From Verrucomicrobiales bacterium (GTDB lineage: Bacteria > Verrucomicrobiota > Verrucomicrobiia > Limisphaerales > UBA9464): a DNA stretch of 64,000 nucleotides. Position 1 is the first letter of the stretch. Each line of letters begins with the position of its first letter. Positions 60,104-64,000 of this stretch are shown in pieces. The stretch covers positions 1 to 64,000 of the forward strand of contig JAIYBC010000064.1 of assembly GCA_027488845.1 (NCBI GenBank), written 5' to 3'. The notes beneath the pieces are model-generated. The model was not told the origin of the DNA, did not search any database, and saw only the letters and a list, made by a program, of their open reading frames with translations. Both the position numbers and the translations under genes were made by a program.

Positions 60104-62707
60104 CTACCTCGGGCGTTCCGCGATCGCCTCGCGGAGCCGGCGGGCGCGTTCATTCCAAGGGGCCGCCGCCGAGGGCAGTTCGCGGGCGGCGTTCTCGTAG
60201 AGGCCCGCCGCCTGACGCGTGCGGCCCAATCGTTCCAGCACCTCGCCACCGAGGCGTGAGGCCTCGGCGAGGGTGGTCGGGGGAAGCGTCTCGCCGGGTT
60301 CGAGCACGCGACCGTAGGCGATGTCCTCGTAGATCCGGATGGCCCGGTCGAGCAGTTCGGTCGACTCCGCCCCGGACCGGAGTTCGGCCTGCTTCCTCAG
60401 CACCTCGGCAAGGCCGAGTTGGGCCTGCGACCGGGTCACGATCCCGGCGCCGGGGGCGGAGGTGGCGCGGCGGTAGAGTTCGGCGGCGCGGTCGTAGTTG
60501 GCCGGGTTGAGCGTCCCCAGCTGGAAATGGCAGTTGGCCATCATCCCCAGCGCGGGCGTGGCATAGGGGCTGTTGGTGAACTCGGGCACGCGGGAGAACG
60601 CCTCCAGCGCCAGCCGGAAACCCGCGAGCGGCTCGGCGCCGGGGGCCGGCGGCTTCTCGAGGAGCATCTCGCCGTAATGGAAGTACGCGGCGGCCTGGAG
60701 GTCGGGCGGGGTGGACTTGTCGTTGAGCAGTTCGCGGAACTGGTCGGCGGCGGAGTCGTAGTTCTGGAGCTTCCGGCCGGCCTCGGCGGCCCAGAGCTTC
60801 GCACGGTGCCAGGTGCCCGAGGTGCCGACCCTCGCGTTGGCGTTGGTCAGGATGGCCGCACAGGCCTGCCCGGCACGGAGGAAGTCCTGGCGCTCGAAGA
60901 AGTTCCCCGCCAGCCACAGCTGTGCGGTCAGCGCCTCGGGATCCTCGGGATGCGCCGCGGCCAACCGCGAGAACTGGTCCATCGCCGCCGTCGGGTCGCC
61001 GGAACGGGCGAGCGCGTACGCGAGGTGGAATCCGGCGCGGACGCCGGAGGGGTGGTTCGTGTACATGCCGATCCAGTGCCTCAGGTCGGCCACGGCGTTG
61101 GTCCACCGCTCCTCGTGCAGGGAGATCGCGGCGAGTTCCAGCTCCACCTCGGGTCGGACGGGGCTGTTGGTGAAGCGGCCGAGGAACTCCTGGAGGAGCC
61201 CGCGTCCGGCGTCGCCGAAACCGCGTCGCGCCAGCGTGCCTCCCAGCAGCAGGGCGCTGCGCCCGGCGACGACCGAGGCGTTGGGCAACGCGAGGAGCCG
61301 GCGGAGGGACCTTTCCCCGGCGGCGGCGTTGGTCACGGCGAGGGCGTTGACCACCGACTGCTCCAGGGCGGCGGGAACCAGCTCGTCCCGCACCGCAGGG
61401 TCCGCCAGGTCGGAGTCTGCGACGGCCAGGTAGCCCGAAAGGGCGGCGGCGGTGTCGCCCAAGGCCGCGGCGGCGTCGGCGGCCTTGAACCGCGCCACTT
61501 CCCGATCGGCGTTGGCGGGGAGGAGCACGACGGCGTTGCTGAATCCGGAGAGGGCGTTGGACAGGGCCGCCCTCGACCCGGAGGCGACGCCCTCCTCCCA
61601 CCAGCACCAGGCACGGGCGAGGCTCCAAGGGCCGCTCAGCGCCCCCGTCGACGCATTGGTCGCCGCACGGTCCAGCTGCGTGGCGGCCGACGTCAGCAGG
61701 GCGAGTCCCTCCGGGCCGGGACTGTTGGTCCCGCGGAGCCCTTGGAACTGGCGAAGGAGAACCTGGGCGAGTCGGATCCGGACCTGCGCCGTGTCCGTCT
61801 CCGCGGCCGAAACGGCGAGGGCGCGTTCGAGCTGTTCCCGGGCGCGGGCCAGTTCGCCGCGCTGGATCCACCATTCCGAAAGCCGTTCTATCGCCTCCAG
61901 CCGCCATGGAGCGGGGACCTCCGGGGCGAGGTTCTCCTCCAGGGCCGCCGAGGCCCGATCCGGCTGGCCGACCTCGAAATAGAGCCGACCCAGCAGCGCC
62001 GCGGACTCCGGCCGTTGTGCGGAAAGGGATGGATCCCCGGCCAACCTGCGCAGTTCGTCGGCGGTGGCCACGGCGGTTTCCCGGTCGCCGAGCAGTTCCA
62101 GCGTCCGAAGCTCCATCCGGACCCGTTTCCAGTCCTCGGCGGGCGTTCGTGCGAAGGCGGCCGATTCCTGCGCGAACCTGCGGGCGGCGCCCGCATCCTT
62201 CAGCGCCAGTTTCGCCTCCGCACCCAGCAGGAGTCCCGAGAAGAGCACGGCGCGGGGTTCCTTGGTCGCCATCGAGCGACGGAAGGGGCCGTCGGGACGT
62301 TCCAGCGTCGCGGCCGCCCGGGCCGGATCCCCGGCGGCCAACCAGGCGCCGGCCTCGCGCAGTGCCGCGTCGGCCGAGAGTTCGCCATCCGGGAAGGCGG
62401 TTTGGAAGGCGGCGAAGACCGCGGCCGCACCGGCATGGTCCCCGCGCTCGCGGTCCGCCTCTCCGCGGGCGAAGAGCGCGCGTCGGACCGCTGCCGGCCG
62501 CAGTGTCGAGTTGGGAAAGCGGTTGGTGAAGTCGCCGAACTCGCCGGCCGCGCGGGCATGGGAACCCGCCACGAAGGCCCGGAGCGCCGCATCGTAGGCG
62601 TTCTGCTCCGCCACATCCGCCGCGGTCGCCCGCGACATCGCCCCGCACACGAGGGCGACCACGGTGGCCATGGGCCACCGCCAGTTCCGACGTGTCCGGT
62701 TCAGCAT
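60104..62707 (-). CDS. Long secreted TPR-repeat protein
   Basis: An 867-residue exported protein (signal about 13-29, MATVVALVCGAMSRATAA). Nearly all of the rest is TPR-type helical repeats, for example AFVAGSHARAAGEFGDFTNR, DHAGAAAVFAAFQTAFPDGE, DPTAAMDQFSRLAAAHPEDP, NYDSAADQFRELLNDKS and NYDRAAELYRRATSAPGAGI. At least a dozen repeats in a solenoid suggest a periplasmic or outer-membrane assembly scaffold of the BamD/YbgF type but far longer. TTGCCC-N17-GACACT ends 6 bases before the ATG. It is convergent with recN and divergent from the FIST gene. Confidence 0.82.
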   Translation of the reverse strand: MLNRTRRNWRWPMATVVALVCGAMSRATAADVAEQNAYDAALRAFVAGSHARAAGEFGDFTNRFPNSTLRPAAVRRALFARGEADRERGDHAGAAAVFAAFQTAFPDGELSADAALREAGAWLAAGDPARAAATLERPDGPFRRSMATKEPRAVLFSGLLLGAEAKLALKDAGAARRFAQESAAFARTPAEDWKRVRMELRTLELLGDRETAVATADELRRLAGDPSLSAQRPESAALLGRLYFEVGQPDRASAALEENLAPEVPAPWRLEAIERLSEWWIQRGELARAREQLERALAVSAAETDTAQVRIRLAQVLLRQFQGLRGTNSPGPEGLALLTSAATQLDRAATNASTGALSGPWSLARAWCWWEEGVASGSRAALSNALSGFSNAVVLLPANADREVARFKAADAAAALGDTAAALSGYLAVADSDLADPAVRDELVPAALEQSVVNALAVTNAAAGERSLRRLLALPNASVVAGRSALLLGGTLARRGFGDAGRGLLQEFLGRFTNSPVRPEVELELAAISLHEERWTNAVADLRHWIGMYTNHPSGVRAGFHLAYALARSGDPTAAMDQFSRLAAAHPEDPEALTAQLWLAGNFFERQDFLRAGQACAAILTNANARVGTSGTWHRAKLWAAEAGRKLQNYDSAADQFRELLNDKSTPPDLQAAAYFHYGEMLLEKPPAPGAEPLAGFRLALEAFSRVPEFTNSPYATPALGMMANCHFQLGTLNPANYDRAAELYRRATSAPGAGIVTRSQAQLGLAEVLRKQAELRSGAESTELLDRAIRIYEDIAYGRVLEPGETLPPTTLAEASRLGGEVLERLGRTRQAAGLYENAARELPSAAAPWNERARRLREAIAERPR

Positions 62708-62713
62708 GGGCCG

Positions 62714-62742
62714 AGTGTCCTGTGACGGACACGTCGGGGCAA
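62714..62742 (-). promoter_or_regulatory. Leaderless-type promoter of the TPR protein
   Basis: On the minus strand: TTGCCC (62742-62737), 17-base spacer, GACACT (62719-62714), six bases (CGGCCC), ATG at 62707. Confidence 0.6.
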
Positions 62743-62787
62743 GCGCCGGCGATCCCGCCTGCGGGCCTCAGGTTTTCCACCCCCGCC

Positions 62788-62815
62788 TTGCCTCCCACAT
62801 CGCCCTGCCTAGCCT
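62788..62815 (+). promoter_or_regulatory. Leaderless-type promoter of the FIST gene
   Basis: TTGCCT (62788-62793), 16-base spacer, TAGCCT (62810-62815), six bases (TGTCCC), ATG at 62822. With the TPR promoter it forms a divergent pair. Confidence 0.7.
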
Positions 62816-62821
62816 TGTCCC

Positions 62822-64000
62822 ATGCAGGTCGCAAACGCGGTGACCGGTTGCTGGAAGGGGGGCTGGGACGAGGCGGGCGTCGCCCATTGGGCCGCGGGCC
62901 TGCGCCGTCGCCTCGCCGCGCCTTCGGTCACCCTGGGTTTGGTGTATCTCAGTCCGGACCATTTCGATCGGGCCGCCGAGGTCCTCGAGGTGCTCCGCCT
63001 CCACGCACGCATCCCGCTCCTGGTCGGTTGCTCCGGATCCGGGCTTGTCTGCGACGGCGAGGAACGGGAAGGGGAACCGGGCATTGTCCTCGCCCTTCAC
63101 CACCTGCCCGGAGCCCGGCTGAAGGCGAGTCACCTGACACCTGCGGACCTCGAGGCGCCCTCAGACCCCACCGAATTGAGGAACCGGCTCGGTGTGTCGG
63201 ATTTCCCGCCGAACGCGTGGCTGATCCTCGGGTCGCCGGCCGGCCTGCCCGGGGAGGCGTGGGTCCGCCGTTGGAACGCCGCCTTTCCGGGCGTGCCCGC
63301 CCTCGGCGGGTTGGCGAGCGGCACGGTTTCCCCGTTGGCGGTCCAGCTCTATCTCGATGGCGATGTCCACGAGGAAGGACTCGTGGCGCTCGCGGTCGGC
63401 GGCGACATCACGGTCGAACCGCTCGTCTCCCAAGGCTGCATGCCGATCGGCCAATCCTGGGTGATCACACGTTCCGATCGGAACTTCATCCTCGGCCTCG
63501 GCAACCGGCCCGCCTACTCGGTGCTGGTGGACACCTTCAACGGCCTGGCTCCGGAGGACCAGGCCCGCAGCCAGAACAACCTCTTCATCGGCTTGGCCAG
63601 CGACGAGTACCACGAGGAGTTCCATGCCGGCGATTTCCTGATCCGCAACCTCCTCGGCGCCGATCCGGGCAGTGGGGTCCTCGCGGTCGGCGCCTATCCG
63701 CGGACCGGCCAGACGCTCCAGTTCCATCGGCGCGACGCCGCGGCCGCTGGGCAGGAGCTGGGGCGACTGCTGGAACGGCTTCGCGAGCGCGTTCGGGGGC
63801 GCACCGTCCACGGCGGGCTGCTGTGCCTCTGCCTGGGCCGTGGAGCGCGGATGTTCGGCCGTCCGGATCCCGATGCCGCCCTGGTGCAGGAGCAGTTGGG
63901 GCCGCTTCCCATGGCGGGCTTCTTCGGAAACGGCGAGATCGGTCCCGTGGGCGACGCCAACTTCCTGCACGGCTACACCGCCGTCCTCGGCCTGTTCGTC
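62822..64000 (+). CDS. FIST-domain protein, partial at the window end
   Basis: The frame from ATG 62822 stays open to the end of the window (393 codons), so the C-terminus is missing. The N-terminal part has VGCSGSGLVCDGEEREGEPG and FPGVPALGGLASGTVSPLAV, and the second half NFLHGYTAVLGLFV after GGLLCLCLGRGARMFG, MAGFFGNGEIGPVG: this is the FIST_N/FIST_C arrangement of small-molecule sensory proteins that may bind amino acids or similar ligands. No signal peptide or kinase domain is seen in the visible part. A strong promoter with a -10 ending 6 bases before the ATG fixes the start. Confidence 0.88.
   Translation, partial: MQVANAVTGCWKGGWDEAGVAHWAAGLRRRLAAPSVTLGLVYLSPDHFDRAAEVLEVLRLHARIPLLVGCSGSGLVCDGEEREGEPGIVLALHHLPGARLKASHLTPADLEAPSDPTELRNRLGVSDFPPNAWLILGSPAGLPGEAWVRRWNAAFPGVPALGGLASGTVSPLAVQLYLDGDVHEEGLVALAVGGDITVEPLVSQGCMPIGQSWVITRSDRNFILGLGNRPAYSVLVDTFNGLAPEDQARSQNNLFIGLASDEYHEEFHAGDFLIRNLLGADPGSGVLAVGAYPRTGQTLQFHRRDAAAAGQELGRLLERLRERVRGRTVHGGLLCLCLGRGARMFGRPDPDAALVQEQLGPLPMAGFFGNGEIGPVGDANFLHGYTAVLGLFV

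Overview
The window is GC-rich (by eye about two thirds G+C), densely coded, and looks like chromosomal DNA of a heterotrophic member of Verrucomicrobiota. The indicators are three PEP-CTERM proteins, a prepilin-like protein with the long hydrophobic start typical of this phylum, a Planctomycetes/Verrucomicrobia-type haem-binding dehydrogenase, DNRLRE and sequence-repeat surface proteins, and a CotH-kinase protein. The phylum is inferred from gene content; no rRNA gene is present. I annotate 57 protein genes (the last runs off the right end) and one tRNA-Ser(GCU). I see no CRISPR array, transposase, integrase or exosortase gene.

Layout. 1-414 holds only a repeat. 415-5604 carries a small membrane protein and then an overlapping three-gene operon: two paralogous anchored proteins of unknown function and a secreted CotH kinase-like protein. 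5716-8657 (minus) has an enolase-superfamily enzyme, a TIM-barrel sugar isomerase and a DUF2959 lipoprotein, divergent from a PDZ protein whose protease domain looks dead (8787-10943). 11308-18520 is metabolic: trpC, glycerate kinase, proB, mazG, ilvD and an sbtA-sbtB-like pair. After tRNA-Ser come a dipeptide epimerase and a haem-motif lipoprotein. 20445-25580 is a clearly AT-richer accessory stretch built of two segments bounded by three direct copies of a repeat of roughly 150-200 bp; it carries an HNH nuclease, a small membrane protein, a nidogen-like PEP-CTERM protein and a three-gene minus-strand operon with an atypical LuxR regulator.

25971-31344 returns to housekeeping: lipoprotein, FtsB-like protein, hybrid histidine kinase, all-alpha dUTPase, TPR-like protein, hpt, moaD, moaE. 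31771-36743 has a 1357-residue surface protein followed by a prepilin-like protein. 36964-46871 has a Gfo/Idh/MocA oxidoreductase, two PEP-CTERM proteins, UPF0261, a PQQ-type sugar dehydrogenase, a histone-deacetylase-family amidohydrolase, a flavin reductase and two SGNH hydrolases. 46971-52872 has a receiver-like protein, a Tat-targeted chlorite-dismutase-family protein overlapping a Tat-targeted phosphoesterase, the haem-binding dehydrogenase and DUF5069. 53190-64000 has queE, a class III aminotransferase and rsmA in one overlapping operon, then ferredoxin, plsC, a metallo-beta-lactamase-fold hydrolase, recN, a long TPR protein and a FIST protein.

Two genome-wide habits stand out. First genes of transcription units often have a TTGNNN-N16/17-TAGNNT-like promoter whose -10 hexamer ends only 5-8 bases before the start codon, which predicts leaderless mRNAs. 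Internal operon genes mostly start in ATGA or TGATG overlaps without a Shine-Dalgarno sequence. Intergenic DNA is also unusually rich in 7-8 bp tandem repeats and in dispersed repeat families.
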